Shown piece by piece: positions 24,532 through 33,929 of a DNA stretch of 42,650 nucleotides. The notes under the pieces were generated by a model, which searched no databases, was not told the origin of the DNA, and saw only the letters and a list, made by a program, of their open reading frames with translations. The first letter of the stretch is position 1. Each line of letters opens with the position of its first letter. Location of the stretch: the NCBI GenBank assembly GCA_002774355.1, contig PEYN01000091.1, forward strand, positions 1 to 42,650. Reading direction: 5' to 3'. The position numbers and the translations under genes were made by a program. The DNA comes from Candidatus Marinimicrobia bacterium CG08_land_8_20_14_0_20_45_22 (GTDB taxonomy: Bacteria; Fidelibacterota; UBA2242).

Positions 24532-27500
24532 ATGAAAGTAAAAAGCCTCTTCCATTTCGTCTTAGCCGGAATCATTTTTTTAATGCTTTCCGCCTCGAGT
24601 TGGTCTCAGATACGCGAACCGGATATATTTCCATTTGCCCAAAATAACACGATTTTAACGAAAACGGCCGGTGTTTTTAACTTTGACAACGACGACTTTT
24701 TCGATATAATCGGCATCGCGTCGCAAATCGATGCTAAGGGTAATCAGGTGCCGCGTTCGACTTATCTTGTGCATCTTGAGTCGACGGTTTCTGGAGATTT
24801 GAATATACTATGGAAATTCGCGATTCCCGAAAATCTGAACGGTGATTTTACCGATATCGTCGTGAGCGATTTAGATGGCGACGGTTCTCCAGAAATATCA
24901 GCGGTCATCAGTATTTCGGAAATCATTTCAGGAAAAAGTCCGGGGTCGTTACTCATTTTCAAATACGCTGATGGTTTTGCCAAAGAACCGACTGCAATTA
25001 TAAATATTGCAGAAAACCAGTCCGTGCGCCCGCGACCACTTTTTATCGATGCAGGCGATATGAACGGTGACCAGAAAAGCGACCTTATCGTTTCGTCTGT
25101 CGGACCATGCAGGGGTATCACAATCATCGGTTTCAACGGTCAGGTTTCGCAAAATAATGTGCAAGTTATATTTCAATCTTCCAGTCTGAAAGTTCTACTC
25201 GGCTTTTTGCAATTCCGCGCCGTTTCGACGGAGTTGGACACGTTCCCCGGAGAAGATTTGCTGATATTCGGTGGCAAGAAAGATCTCGAAGTTGAAGTTT
25301 ATCGTTATGATTTCAGATCGGCGCCGGATTATTCTTACACGTTCATGAACATTGATCGAAGTGAAGTTGATCTTTCAAAGATTGTATGGGGCGATCTGGA
25401 CGGAGATGGTTTTGACGAAGTGCTCATTCCGTTAAAAAACGGCGGCGCGCAGTTGCTGTACGTAGAAGATGATGTGCTCAAAGCCAATCTCCTTTTTCCG
25501 AAGGAATTCAAATTGACAACTGCCGCCATCATGGATCTAAACTCCAATGGACTCGATCAGATTCTGTTTCAGCAATTTCCGAAGTCTGGAATGAATGAGT
25601 TCGAGTTTAATGTTTCGGGTTCAGTCACCGATTTGGCTTCCTATGATGCTAAAAATATTTCCGATCCACAGGTTAACGACGTGCGTTACCTGACAATTGT
25701 GCCGGTTTTGTCTTCGGCGGGAAAAGCGACCGGTTCGATCGTCGTTCCCTACATTCATCCGAATTTGAATCAGCACGGTTTGTTCTACTGGGCGATCAAA
25801 GATTTGTCGCCGATTGCCGAAACTGGAATCGTTGACGAAGTACTGGGTGAGATCGATTTTGTTCTCGCGAAAAAAGACACCTCTGCTCAAGTGCTAATTA
25901 CCACTCCGGTCTCGGAAGCAGAGCGATTGACGATTAAATTTCAAGGTATTGAGGGTGAAGAAATCGGTCTCGCGCCGTTGCCGAATCGGGGCAGTACATC
26001 TATGGCTGTTCAACGGAAAGAAACAGTCAAGCCGGACTTTGTCGTTCACCCCGGCGAAGTGGTTCAAAACACGATCACGATTTCGGGTTTATCGCTCAGT
26101 GATGTTACCGATCTGACTATGAATATCCAAATGCCGCTGGGAATGAAATTCGACCTTGGAAACCGCGCTTTCACATGGGTTCCTGCCGATTCACAATTGG
26201 GCTTGCATAAGATTTCCGCACAATTCTCGTGGGGAAGTAAAAAAGTCAGCCAAAGTTTCACCGTTTACGTCAACGCAAAACCGATGATCACGGCAGCGCT
26301 TCCGATCCGGGAAATTGTTCAGATTGGCGAGACGTTTCGCAGTAAAATCGAATCGAAGGACGACAATACGAACGCACAATTAACCTTGCGGTTTATTTCA
26401 AGTCCTGCCGGCGCCATCATCAATCAGGACGGCGAAATCGTTTGGAAACCGTCGTTCGATCAGGCAGACTGGTATGATTTTGCCGTTGAAGTTTCGGACG
26501 GTTACGATGCCGCGCGAATGGATTTTGCGTTATTCATCAATCATCCTGTCAGCATTGAATCAGTCGCCCCGAATATGACCGCCATTGGAAAGCCATATTC
26601 CTATCAGCCGACGATCAAGGATAACAACAAAGGATTTTTTATTCCGTGGTATAGCGTTTCGCCGCGCATTACGGATTGGAAAACGACGGGAATTTATGAA
26701 ACAGCGATTTTGGATGACGCCGTTCGAGGAAATTTGAGCAAACTGATCGTGCGTTACAAAAAGTCTTTTCTGGCGGAATCGGCTCCGAATAAATCTGCAT
26801 CCGGTTCTATTCTCGATGTGTTTGAAGATCAGAATAAATTGGTATTCGTTTTTCAAATTGCTTTAGGAAAAACGCCGACAGCCGCCGAGATTATCGGTTC
26901 TTTCTTCAATGCGTTGAACATGAGTACCCCCAAATATGCGCCGCCGGTTCGTCGATGCTGGTACACTTTCACGATGAAGGAATCGCCAAACGGACTAAAA
27001 ATGAATGACCAAGGACTTATCGATTGGAAACCCGCCAAATACCAGTTCGATTTTCAGTCGCTTTCTTATTCCGTCTCCGATGGATATTTCTCGGCAGAAG
27101 AAAACGCTCAGATTTATGTGAATTATCCGCCCAATATCATTTCGACGCCCGATACAATCGCTTATGTCAACGGTTTATGGCAGTATGAAACGAAAGTAAC
27201 CGATCTGAATACCGACGCTAAATTAACGTATGAATTGATTAAAGCTCCGGATGGAATGGTTATTTCGCCGCAGGGCGTAATTTCGTGGCGTCCGACGGAA
27301 GTGCAAATCAATCGGCATTCTTTTTCGATCCGCGTCTCGGACGGTATCGCGAAAGACATTCAGAAAGCGACCATCTTCGTCAATATTAAACCGCGAATTC
27401 TGTCTGTTCCCAAACCGGTCGCGTTAACCGGAATGAAATATGAATATTTGCTGGAAGCGGAAGATCCGAATGGCGACGCGATGGTTTTTAAAGCCATTCG

Positions 27501-27735
27501 ACTTCCCAAGACGGCAACTTTCGATCCGGATTCGCGCATGCTGGTATGGACACCGAAAAAGACGCAAAAAGGCGTCAACGACGTAGTCTTAGAGATTGTA
27601 GATTCGCACGGGTGGAGCACATTGCAGGAATTTCAGATACACGTTTTTCAGAATCCATCTGGGCGGAAATTCTCCTTTTTCTGGAACGGCATATCCATCG
27701 CCGCTCTCATCGGAGTCATCTATCTGATTATCTGA
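24532..27735 (+). CDS. Large exported FG-GAP-like / Ig-repeat (cadherin-like) protein
   Basis: The 1067-aa product has a signal peptide (MKVKSLFHFVLAGIIFLMLSASSWSQ). The first 300 residues carry calcium-loop FG-GAP-type segments: VSDLDGDGSPE, GDMNGDQKSDL and WGDLDGDGFDEV. From about residue 500 on there are four or more Ig-like/cadherin-like repeats of the He_PIG type, each with the W(K/R/T)P signature (ITWVPADS-, VWKPSF-, DWKPAK-, SWRPTE- and VWTPKK-like) and SDG. The last 20 residues are hydrophobic (ISIAALIGVIYLII), perhaps a membrane anchor in place of a T9SS sorting domain. Such proteins are usually surface adhesins or scaffolds. An acidic insertion of about 100 residues with no repeat signature sits near 700-800. 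The gene is single, with its own promoter. Confidence 0.85.
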   Translation: MKVKSLFHFVLAGIIFLMLSASSWSQIREPDIFPFAQNNTILTKTAGVFNFDNDDFFDIIGIASQIDAKGNQVPRSTYLVHLESTVSGDLNILWKFAIPENLNGDFTDIVVSDLDGDGSPEISAVISISEIISGKSPGSLLIFKYADGFAKEPTAIINIAENQSVRPRPLFIDAGDMNGDQKSDLIVSSVGPCRGITIIGFNGQVSQNNVQVIFQSSSLKVLLGFLQFRAVSTELDTFPGEDLLIFGGKKDLEVEVYRYDFRSAPDYSYTFMNIDRSEVDLSKIVWGDLDGDGFDEVLIPLKNGGAQLLYVEDDVLKANLLFPKEFKLTTAAIMDLNSNGLDQILFQQFPKSGMNEFEFNVSGSVTDLASYDAKNISDPQVNDVRYLTIVPVLSSAGKATGSIVVPYIHPNLNQHGLFYWAIKDLSPIAETGIVDEVLGEIDFVLAKKDTSAQVLITTPVSEAERLTIKFQGIEGEEIGLAPLPNRGSTSMAVQRKETVKPDFVVHPGEVVQNTITISGLSLSDVTDLTMNIQMPLGMKFDLGNRAFTWVPADSQLGLHKISAQFSWGSKKVSQSFTVYVNAKPMITAALPIREIVQIGETFRSKIESKDDNTNAQLTLRFISSPAGAIINQDGEIVWKPSFDQADWYDFAVEVSDGYDAARMDFALFINHPVSIESVAPNMTAIGKPYSYQPTIKDNNKGFFIPWYSVSPRITDWKTTGIYETAILDDAVRGNLSKLIVRYKKSFLAESAPNKSASGSILDVFEDQNKLVFVFQIALGKTPTAAEIIGSFFNALNMSTPKYAPPVRRCWYTFTMKESPNGLKMNDQGLIDWKPAKYQFDFQSLSYSVSDGYFSAEENAQIYVNYPPNIISTPDTIAYVNGLWQYETKVTDLNTDAKLTYELIKAPDGMVISPQGVISWRPTEVQINRHSFSIRVSDGIAKDIQKATIFVNIKPRILSVPKPVALTGMKYEYLLEAEDPNGDAMVFKAIRLPKTATFDPDSRMLVWTPKKTQKGVNDVVLEIVDSHGWSTLQEFQIHVFQNPSGRKFSFFWNGISIAALIGVIYLII

Positions 27736-27764
27736 TTACTCGCTAATAGAAAAAGTAGCGGATA

Positions 27765-28805
27765 TTATTTATTTTTCGGCGTCGGGATTCGACTGAGAAT
27801 TTCCGATGCCACTTCATTTATATCCAGACCGATTTCGAGAATGAGCAGGTTGGGAATTTTCGGCGAAACCGAAGTAAGGTTGACTGCGTCTTTTTCGGTG
27901 GTGATCAGGTAGTCGCAACGTTCACGATGAAATTGGTCGAGCAGAGCGGCGATTGTCCGGGATTGATACCGAAAATGATCGCCAAACGATCTCTGAATCG
28001 TGACTTTCGGATGAAAACTGTCAATCGTTTGGAAAAACTGTTCAGGGTTGCCAATTCCGCAGAAAGCCAGAACGGTTTTGTTGTTGAGATTGAGGTGATC
28101 GACTTCTGAGCGATTGTTGAATCGATAGATTTTCTCAATAGTCAGAGGCGCGGTGAATTGAGGAACGTTCGGCGCGATCTTTCGAAGAAAGTTGTGCGAA
28201 CTTTCCGGCACATTTTGATTTTTTGTAAAAACCAGCATCGAAGCGCGTCGAATGCCACTCATTTTTTCCCGAAGACGTCCGGCGGGAATGACCGCAGATC
28301 TTTGTGGCACGTCGAATCCATCCCATAAAACGATGTCCAAATCCCGATGAAGATGCCGGTGCTGGAACGCATCGTCTGCAACCAGAACGGAACAGGAAAA
28401 TTGCCGAACAGCGGTTTCTGCGGCTTTGACGCGATCCGCATCCACAATGACAACAGCGCCGGGGCATTTTTGTGCAATTAAAAATGGTTCGTCTCCGGAA
28501 AAATCCGGATTCATCGATGATTTTTCCGTTGGTGCGACGATTTCCTGCATTTTGCTTTTACGTCCATAACCGCGGGATATAACACCAACCCGGTGCCCGT
28601 TTTTTGTTAGCAATTGTGTCAACGCGATGACAAATGGCGTCTTTCCCGTTCCGCCAGCAGTGATATTTCCAACTGAAATAACGGAAACCGAAAACGCAGT
28701 CGCGTGGGGAATTTCCCGATCGAACATCCAATTGCGGAGTGACATGACACCTGAATATATAAGAGAGAACGGGTAAAACGCGATTTTTTGGACGATTCGT
28801 TGCAT
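27765..28805 (-). CDS. lpxK: Tetraacyldisaccharide 4'-kinase
   Basis: The 346-aa length and the Walker A-containing SVGNITAGGTGKTPF (residues 44-58) are diagnostic of LpxK. Also present are the VISRGYGR block and VADDAFQH, which holds the catalytic Asp-Asp region, and the late YLITTEKDAVNL. It phosphorylates the 4' position of the lipid A precursor at the inner membrane, using ATP. It is the last gene of a four-gene minus-strand cluster and starts 13 bases after the lpxB stop. It proves that this organism makes 4'-phosphorylated lipid A unless the enzyme is silent. Convergent with the Ig-repeat gene; no strong terminator between them. Confidence 0.95.
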   Translation of the reverse strand: MQRIVQKIAFYPFSLIYSGVMSLRNWMFDREIPHATAFSVSVISVGNITAGGTGKTPFVIALTQLLTKNGHRVGVISRGYGRKSKMQEIVAPTEKSSMNPDFSGDEPFLIAQKCPGAVVIVDADRVKAAETAVRQFSCSVLVADDAFQHRHLHRDLDIVLWDGFDVPQRSAVIPAGRLREKMSGIRRASMLVFTKNQNVPESSHNFLRKIAPNVPQFTAPLTIEKIYRFNNRSEVDHLNLNNKTVLAFCGIGNPEQFFQTIDSFHPKVTIQRSFGDHFRYQSRTIAALLDQFHRERCDYLITTEKDAVNLTSVSPKIPNLLILEIGLDINEVASEILSRIPTPKNK

Positions 28806-28817
28806 CTTCTCTATAAT

Positions 28818-29951
28818 TTATCTGCTGTTGGGTAAAAATGAGAGGATTGCTTCCGCCGCCTGGGCTGACGCGCCCGGTTTTCCCATCCGCTCTGACACTT
28901 CCTGCAGGGAATGGCGCATGGCATTTCGGTAGTCAATGTCGGCTAACAATCTGTGAACCTCGATAGCGATTTTTTGGGGAGACGCCTCGGCTTGCACCAA
29001 TTCCTGAATGATTCGTTTCCCTGCAACGAGATTGGCGATAGTGATTGACCATACGTGGACGAGCAATTTTCCAAGTCGATAGTTGAGCGGAGACATTTTA
29101 TAGACGACAACCATAGGCGTACCGAAAAATGTTGCCTCAAGTGTAGCGGTTCCTGATGTGATAATCAGAACATCTGCGTTCCGCATTAATTCTTCGTTTT
29201 TACCGGAAATCCACTCGATTTGGTCGTCTGGGAACCGCTCGCGTAGTGGTTGGCTTTGAATCTGCGGTGCAACGGAAACCGATGCGATGAGGTTTGGATA
29301 AATTTGGCGTAATTGGCGAACGGCGTCGATCATAGTAGGTAAAAGTCGTTCGACTTCCTGCTTTCGACTGCCCGGAAAAAGGTTGATACGGATTGGATCA
29401 GTTATGTTGTAAGGTTCGGTTTCATTGATAATCGGTTCCGTTGAGATTTTTATCCGGTCGAGAAGCGGATGTCCGACAAATTTTGCGGAAACATGATGTG
29501 CCCGATACCAATCTTCTTCGAATGGCAAAATACAAAGGACTTGCTTCGTATACTTCCGGATGATTTTGACACGCGACTGATGCCAAGCCCAAACTGTTGG
29601 GCTGATGTAATAAACGACGGGAATGCCGAGTTTGGCGGCGGCTTTCGCCAATTTGAGGTTGAAACCGGGATAATCGACAAGAACGACTAAATCCGGTTGC
29701 GTTTCCCGAAGGTGGCGAACGGTTTGTCTGAACAAATTTAGAATAAAAGGCAAATGTTTGACGACTTCCGTAAATCCCATGAATGAAGTGTCGCGGATGT
29801 GAAATAAAAGTTTCGCACCGGCGTTAGCCATATTGTCTCCACCAATGGCGGAAATGTTAATATCTGGGCGTCGACGAATAATCTCGGAAATAACCAGACC
29901 GGCGTGCATGTCGCCTGACAGTTCACCGGCAGATATGAAAATTTTTGGCAT
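28818..29951 (-). CDS. lpxB: Lipid-A-disaccharide synthase
   Basis: The 377-aa GT19 glycosyltransferase begins MPKIFISAGELSGDMHAG, the family N-terminus. Further signatures are VLVDYPGFNLKLAK, YYISPTVWAWHQSR, FVGHPLLD, FPGSRKQEVERLLP and TSGTATLEATFFGTPMVVVYK. It joins UDP-diacylglucosamine to lipid X to form the lipid A disaccharide. I prefer the ATG at 29951; a TTG at 29960 would add three residues and overlap the stop of the preceding gene. It lies between an ICMT-like methyltransferase and lpxK, so it is part of a lipid A operon. Confidence 0.95.
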   Translation of the reverse strand: MPKIFISAGELSGDMHAGLVISEIIRRRPDINISAIGGDNMANAGAKLLFHIRDTSFMGFTEVVKHLPFILNLFRQTVRHLRETQPDLVVLVDYPGFNLKLAKAAAKLGIPVVYYISPTVWAWHQSRVKIIRKYTKQVLCILPFEEDWYRAHHVSAKFVGHPLLDRIKISTEPIINETEPYNITDPIRINLFPGSRKQEVERLLPTMIDAVRQLRQIYPNLIASVSVAPQIQSQPLRERFPDDQIEWISGKNEELMRNADVLIITSGTATLEATFFGTPMVVVYKMSPLNYRLGKLLVHVWSITIANLVAGKRIIQELVQAEASPQKIAIEVHRLLADIDYRNAMRHSLQEVSERMGKPGASAQAAEAILSFLPNSR

Positions 29952-29952
29952 A

Positions 29953-30531
29953 TCAGACAAACAAGAAATGTTTGAGAACGACCGCGAGCAGAAAAACGCC
30001 GAAAACCATCAGCGTCGTTTTTTCGGTTTTCAGCACTTTTTTCCAGGTGAGGAATTTGATGTCCTGATGTTTTTTCCATGGTTTGGAACGCGGGAAAAGT
30101 CGAGGCACGTTGGCGCAATATTCACGATAGGTGTTTCCAAAAATGTCTCTTAATGTTTCCTCTTCCAGAGATATGATCAGGGTATATTGTGTGATAAAAA
30201 ATGCCATTCCGAAGACGAGCAATTGCACCAGCCATTCACCGCCCGCAAAGAGCGTCATTCCGGTATAAATCAAAATATTCCCGAGGTACAGCGGGTTTCG
30301 CACATACGAAAAAAATCCCCACGTACAGAGTTCCTTGGCGCCGACGTTGCGAGTCCGGGTTCTACCGCCCGCCGCGCGTACGCCGTTCACCCGAATCCAC
30401 TCGCCGGTCAGAGCGAAAATGCCTCCGACGAACATTGACCAAAACTGTAAATCAGATTGAAAAATGAGAATCAGTACGAAAGGAATCGGCGTAAAACCGC
30501 GAGAGCGAAAGAAAAATTTCCGAACATCCAT
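29953..30531 (-). CDS. ICMT/PEMT-like membrane methyltransferase
   Basis: The 192-aa protein has several hydrophobic helices and the C-terminal signature of isoprenylcysteine carboxyl methyltransferase / phospholipid N-methyltransferase folds: FSYVRNPLYLGNILI (with the SAM-contacting RNPLY), then LEEETLRDIFGNTYREYCANVPRLFP. It should be an inner-membrane SAM-dependent methyltransferase. Bacteria rarely have CAAX prenylation, so the substrate is more likely a lipid or quinone-type molecule. Its place between an oxidoreductase gene and lpxB suggests a lipid A or related substrate (inference). Its start overlaps the oxidoreductase stop by one base (TAATG). Confidence 0.8.
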   Translation of the reverse strand: MDVRKFFFRSRGFTPIPFVLILIFQSDLQFWSMFVGGIFALTGEWIRVNGVRAAGGRTRTRNVGAKELCTWGFFSYVRNPLYLGNILIYTGMTLFAGGEWLVQLLVFGMAFFITQYTLIISLEEETLRDIFGNTYREYCANVPRLFPRSKPWKKHQDIKFLTWKKVLKTEKTTLMVFGVFLLAVVLKHFLFV

Positions 30532-31523
30532 TATTTAAAACTCCTTAAGGTTGATTGAATTTTTTGTTCAATCTTCAGCGCGATGTCAAGCGCTTTTCGG
30601 CCGTCTTTGCCTGTCACTAATGGCGGCGTTCCGTTTTGGATTGCGGAGACAAAAGCGGTAAGTTCGTCGAAAAGCGCATTGGATTTCTCTGGCGTAAATT
30701 TTGTGCGGAAGATAGTTTTTAAAATATTGCCGGATGCGTCAGTAATGGGAGCCGAAGTCGTATCAGGTGGAATAGTATTGAAATTGTCCGCCTGCCAGCA
30801 AATTTCAGAGAATTTGTTCAGAAAATCCACCGTGATAAGGGTTTTATCCTGAAAGATTTGCATTTTCCGGGCAGATTCGTCCGAGATGCGGCTGGCTGTC
30901 AGAATTGCGATACAACCGTTTTTAAACTGAATCTGAGCGTTGGCAATGTCGATGCTTTTAGTTAAAAAAGAAGCGCCTGAAGCGTGGATCGATCTGGTGG
31001 GTGAATCGACGAGCGACAGAGCGATATCAATGTCGTGAATCATCAGGTCTAAAACGACCGAAACATCTGTGCCGCGCGGATTGAAGGGTGAAAGCCTGTG
31101 CGATTCAATGAACAGTGGTCGAATCGAGTAACTTTTTAAAGCCGTGAAAGCCGGATTAAATCGCTCGATATGACCGACCTGTACGATGAGGTTTTTCATT
31201 TGGGCGTTTTGGATCACCTCGTCTGCTTGTTCGACTGTTAGCATAAATGGTTTTTCGCAAAAAATGTGAACGCCTTTACGAATGGCGGCAAGTGCGGTTT
31301 CATAGTGAAAAATGGTTGGGACGACGATCGAAACTGCGTCGATTTCCTGGAGCAGTTGTGCTATAGATGAAAATGAAGCGGCTCCGGTTTCGCTGGCGGC
31401 AAGTCTCGATCTCGTCGGATCGGCATCGTAAAAGCCAATCAATTTTGCATCAGGTATATTTTGGATGTTTTGGAGATGCCATTTACCGAGATGTCCGGCG
31501 CCGATGACGCCCATTCTGATCAT
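30531..31523 (-). CDS. Gfo/Idh/MocA-family oxidoreductase
   Basis: The 330-aa protein has the N-terminal Rossmann motif GVIGAGHLGKWH (residues 5-16), the family EKP motif in HIFCEKPFMLT (about residue 90) and the C-terminal alpha/beta sheet domain. These enzymes oxidise or reduce sugars with NAD(P). First gene of the lipid A cluster, coupled by TAATG to the methyltransferase. In several bacteria a relative, GnnA, oxidises UDP-GlcNAc at C3 so that GnnB can make 2,3-diamino lipid A. The family and context fit, but no GnnB-type aminotransferase is in the window, so this is only a hypothesis. Confidence 0.85.
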   Translation of the reverse strand: MIRMGVIGAGHLGKWHLQNIQNIPDAKLIGFYDADPTRSRLAASETGAASFSSIAQLLQEIDAVSIVVPTIFHYETALAAIRKGVHIFCEKPFMLTVEQADEVIQNAQMKNLIVQVGHIERFNPAFTALKSYSIRPLFIESHRLSPFNPRGTDVSVVLDLMIHDIDIALSLVDSPTRSIHASGASFLTKSIDIANAQIQFKNGCIAILTASRISDESARKMQIFQDKTLITVDFLNKFSEICWQADNFNTIPPDTTSAPITDASGNILKTIFRTKFTPEKSNALFDELTAFVSAIQNGTPPLVTGKDGRKALDIALKIEQKIQSTLRSFK

Positions 31524-31691
31524 TTTTCTATCCTATGCTATCAATTTGAAACAGGTAAAAATCTCTAAATGATAAAGAAATGGACTCGGATAACAAAGTG
31601 AAAATTTTAATTTTTCTTGTTTTTACTTGTCCGTTTGAACAAATTCTCATGCGTTGAAAATTGAAAAATTGATAAAGAAGGGAGAAACAGG

Positions 31692-33224
31692 TTGAAAATC
31701 GTCAGGTCTTCTTCAGTCTTAAGTTCATTGTTGTTTAGGGTTCTTTTATTCGTTGTTTGGACGACGCTGGTTTCCGCTCAATCGTCGAATGGTCAAGTCG
31801 ATTCGACAGTCATTATTCACTGGAATGATTTTCATAGTTCGAATATACCTTTTGAACCGACATACGGCGTTCCGAAAGGAACTTACGTCGGCGGTTATGC
31901 CAACGTCGCCGGCTATATCGATTCGCTAAGGCGGGTTTATCCGGGTGCGTTAACCTTAAATGCCGGCGACGAATTTCAAGGCTCGCCCGTTTCTTCGCTG
32001 ACCAAAGGTATGTCCCAGATTTTGATACTCAACCGCATCATTCCGACTGCGATGACGATTGGAAATCATGAGTTCGATTACGGTCCGGTGAACCTGAGAA
32101 ATGCCATATCGGCGGCAAAATTTCCGCTCATTTCATGCAATTTGTATGATTCTACGAAGAAAGGATTGCTCACCGAGCCGTATATCATCGTTCAGTCGGG
32201 AAATTTGAAAATTGCGGTCATCGGTTTTGTACTGAAAGCCTTGAAGCAAAGCACACTTCCAGAAAGTGTCAGCGGAATCGGCGTGCTCGATCCCGCTACG
32301 GAAGTGATGAAATATGTCCGCGAACTGAATGATCGGACCGATTTGATCGTCGTACTGAGCCATAATGGTTACGATTACGATTCGTTGATCGCGAAGGAAC
32401 TTTCCGAGGTGGATTTAATTATCGGAGGGCATTCGCACACAACGATCCGAAAACCAGTCGTCGTTAACAACATTCTGATCTGTCAGGCTGGGTCGAATGG
32501 TCGGTATGTCGGTTTGTTGAATGCGAAAGTGGACAAAGCCCGAAAAAGCATCGTCTCTTATGATTACCAACTGATTGAAACACGACTCGGTGGTGTAACA
32601 ACTTCTCCGGCGGTAGCGCATGTTGTGGATTCTTTGGAATCGAATATACGCGCGGAAATAGACCGCATTATTGGGGATTTGAAAGTCTCTTGGAAACGTA
32701 ACGATCGTGGCGAATCGAATATCGGTAGTTGGATCTGTGATGTTACCCGCGACTATTTCAAGACGGATATTGCAATGATGAACAGCGGTGGTATTCGCAA
32801 AGGATTGAATGCCGGACCCATTGCGGTTCGTGACTTGTGGGAAATTTCTCCATTTGACAATTCCGTCGAAATCATCAGCCTGACCGGTGAACAACTCACG
32901 AAACTTCTTCAATGGCGCATCAAGAATCCGCGAGATTTTATTCAGGTTTCAGGATTGCGATACGTATATAACAGCCAGAAAAAGCTTCTGATTTCAGCGG
33001 AAGTAAACAGGAAGCCGATTGATCCGACGAAAATTTATACGATTGCGACCAACAACTTCATCATTGGACAATTCGAGCGATTTTTTGGATTAAAGCCGGA
33101 TGATGTGAACATTCGTCATACGCCGATTATCGGACGCGATATTTTGATCGAAGCCGTCCAAAATAAACCGGTTATCCAATATGAAATTGACGGGAGAATT
33201 GTCAATCAAGCCGGAACGAACTGA
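31692..33224 (+). CDS. Secreted 5'-nucleotidase / UshA-like metallophosphoesterase
   Basis: The 510-aa protein has a signal peptide ending VWTTLVSAQ and the two-domain 5'-nucleotidase layout. The metallophosphoesterase domain holds HWNDFHSS, NAGDEFQGSP, IGNHEFDYG, LSHNGYDYD and GGHSHT, together the full set of metal ligands. The C-terminal nucleotide-binding domain holds MNSGGIRKGL and WEISPFDNSVE. It should hydrolyse extracellular or periplasmic nucleotides to nucleosides and phosphate, or UDP-sugars. The start is a TTG with GGGAGA eight bases upstream. The next gene is a Tsx-like channel 24 or more bases away, a natural partner for taking up the nucleosides. No C-terminal sorting signal. 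Confidence 0.93.
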   Translation: MKIVRSSSVLSSLLFRVLLFVVWTTLVSAQSSNGQVDSTVIIHWNDFHSSNIPFEPTYGVPKGTYVGGYANVAGYIDSLRRVYPGALTLNAGDEFQGSPVSSLTKGMSQILILNRIIPTAMTIGNHEFDYGPVNLRNAISAAKFPLISCNLYDSTKKGLLTEPYIIVQSGNLKIAVIGFVLKALKQSTLPESVSGIGVLDPATEVMKYVRELNDRTDLIVVLSHNGYDYDSLIAKELSEVDLIIGGHSHTTIRKPVVVNNILICQAGSNGRYVGLLNAKVDKARKSIVSYDYQLIETRLGGVTTSPAVAHVVDSLESNIRAEIDRIIGDLKVSWKRNDRGESNIGSWICDVTRDYFKTDIAMMNSGGIRKGLNAGPIAVRDLWEISPFDNSVEIISLTGEQLTKLLQWRIKNPRDFIQVSGLRYVYNSQKKLLISAEVNRKPIDPTKIYTIATNNFIIGQFERFFGLKPDDVNIRHTPIIGRDILIEAVQNKPVIQYEIDGRIVNQAGTN

Positions 33225-33272
33225 ATCATTATATAGTAGTGGTGGACTACGAAAAAAATTGCATTTCTCCTT

Positions 33273-33929
33273 GTGAGTGTTGTAATGTTCGCGACGGCGC
33301 TTATTGCGCAAAATATTCAGTTGAATTATGATTTGCGGCGCGAGTGTTTTACAACAACGGTGGAAATTTTCAAACCGGATAAACTCGGTTCGTTATTCAC
33401 ATTTATAGATTTCAATTACGAAAACCAAGGAGACGTACAGAATGCGTCGATGAGCTACTGGGAAATTGCGCGATATTTTACAATTCCGGCCGTTCCAAAA
33501 CTCGCGGCGACGATTCAGTACAACGATGGTCTAACGAACGAATATTCGTTCAATCCGGTTTGGTTGGGTGGCGTTCAATATGTCGTAGGCGGGAAGAAAT
33601 TCAGCCTGCTGGTCGATTTTCTGATCCGAAAAGAATTCAATACCCAAGGATTGACTTTTCAGTTGACGACCGTCTGGTTTTATAATTTTAAAAAAGTCGA
33701 AATCTCCGGTTTTATCGATGTCTGGAATACCGGTTCGGAAGGTTTTCCATCGAAAAAGATTGTCTTCCTCAGCGAACCGCAATTCTGGTATAAGATCACG
33801 AATAATATTTTGATCGGCGGTGAGATCGAAATCAGCCGGAATTTCAACGGCGGCTATACGAAGAAAGATGCCTTCGAGGCTGATAGATTATTCATTCTGC
33901 CAACGCTTGGCGTCAAATGGTATTTATAA
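33273..33929 (+). CDS. DUF5020-family, Tsx-like outer-membrane nucleoside channel
   Basis: The protein has the features of DUF5020/Tsx-like barrels: TTTVEIFKPDKLGSLFTFID near the start, YWEIARYFT, QLTTVWFYNF, KKIVFLSEPQFWYK, GGEIEISRNF and a C-terminal LGVKWYL ending in an aromatic-hydrophobic beta strand, as in outer-membrane porins. Family relatives are nucleoside-specific channels. The start is a problem: GTG 33273 gives a truncated leader. The in-frame codons upstream, ACG AAA AAA ATT GCA TTT CTC CTT from 33249, would complete a perfect signal peptide (KKIAFLLVSVVMFATALIAQ) if the ACG were ATG. Either a non-canonical start, an ATG-to-ACG mutation or a sequence error is possible. Confidence 0.85.
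   Translation: MSVVMFATALIAQNIQLNYDLRRECFTTTVEIFKPDKLGSLFTFIDFNYENQGDVQNASMSYWEIARYFTIPAVPKLAATIQYNDGLTNEYSFNPVWLGGVQYVVGGKKFSLLVDFLIRKEFNTQGLTFQLTTVWFYNFKKVEISGFIDVWNTGSEGFPSKKIVFLSEPQFWYKITNNILIGGEIEISRNFNGGYTKKDAFEADRLFILPTLGVKWYL

Noticed and set aside
27736-27764. Possible terminator between the Ig-repeat gene and lpxK
   Set aside because: Only a 5-bp CGCTA/TAGCG stem without a clear T run on either strand.
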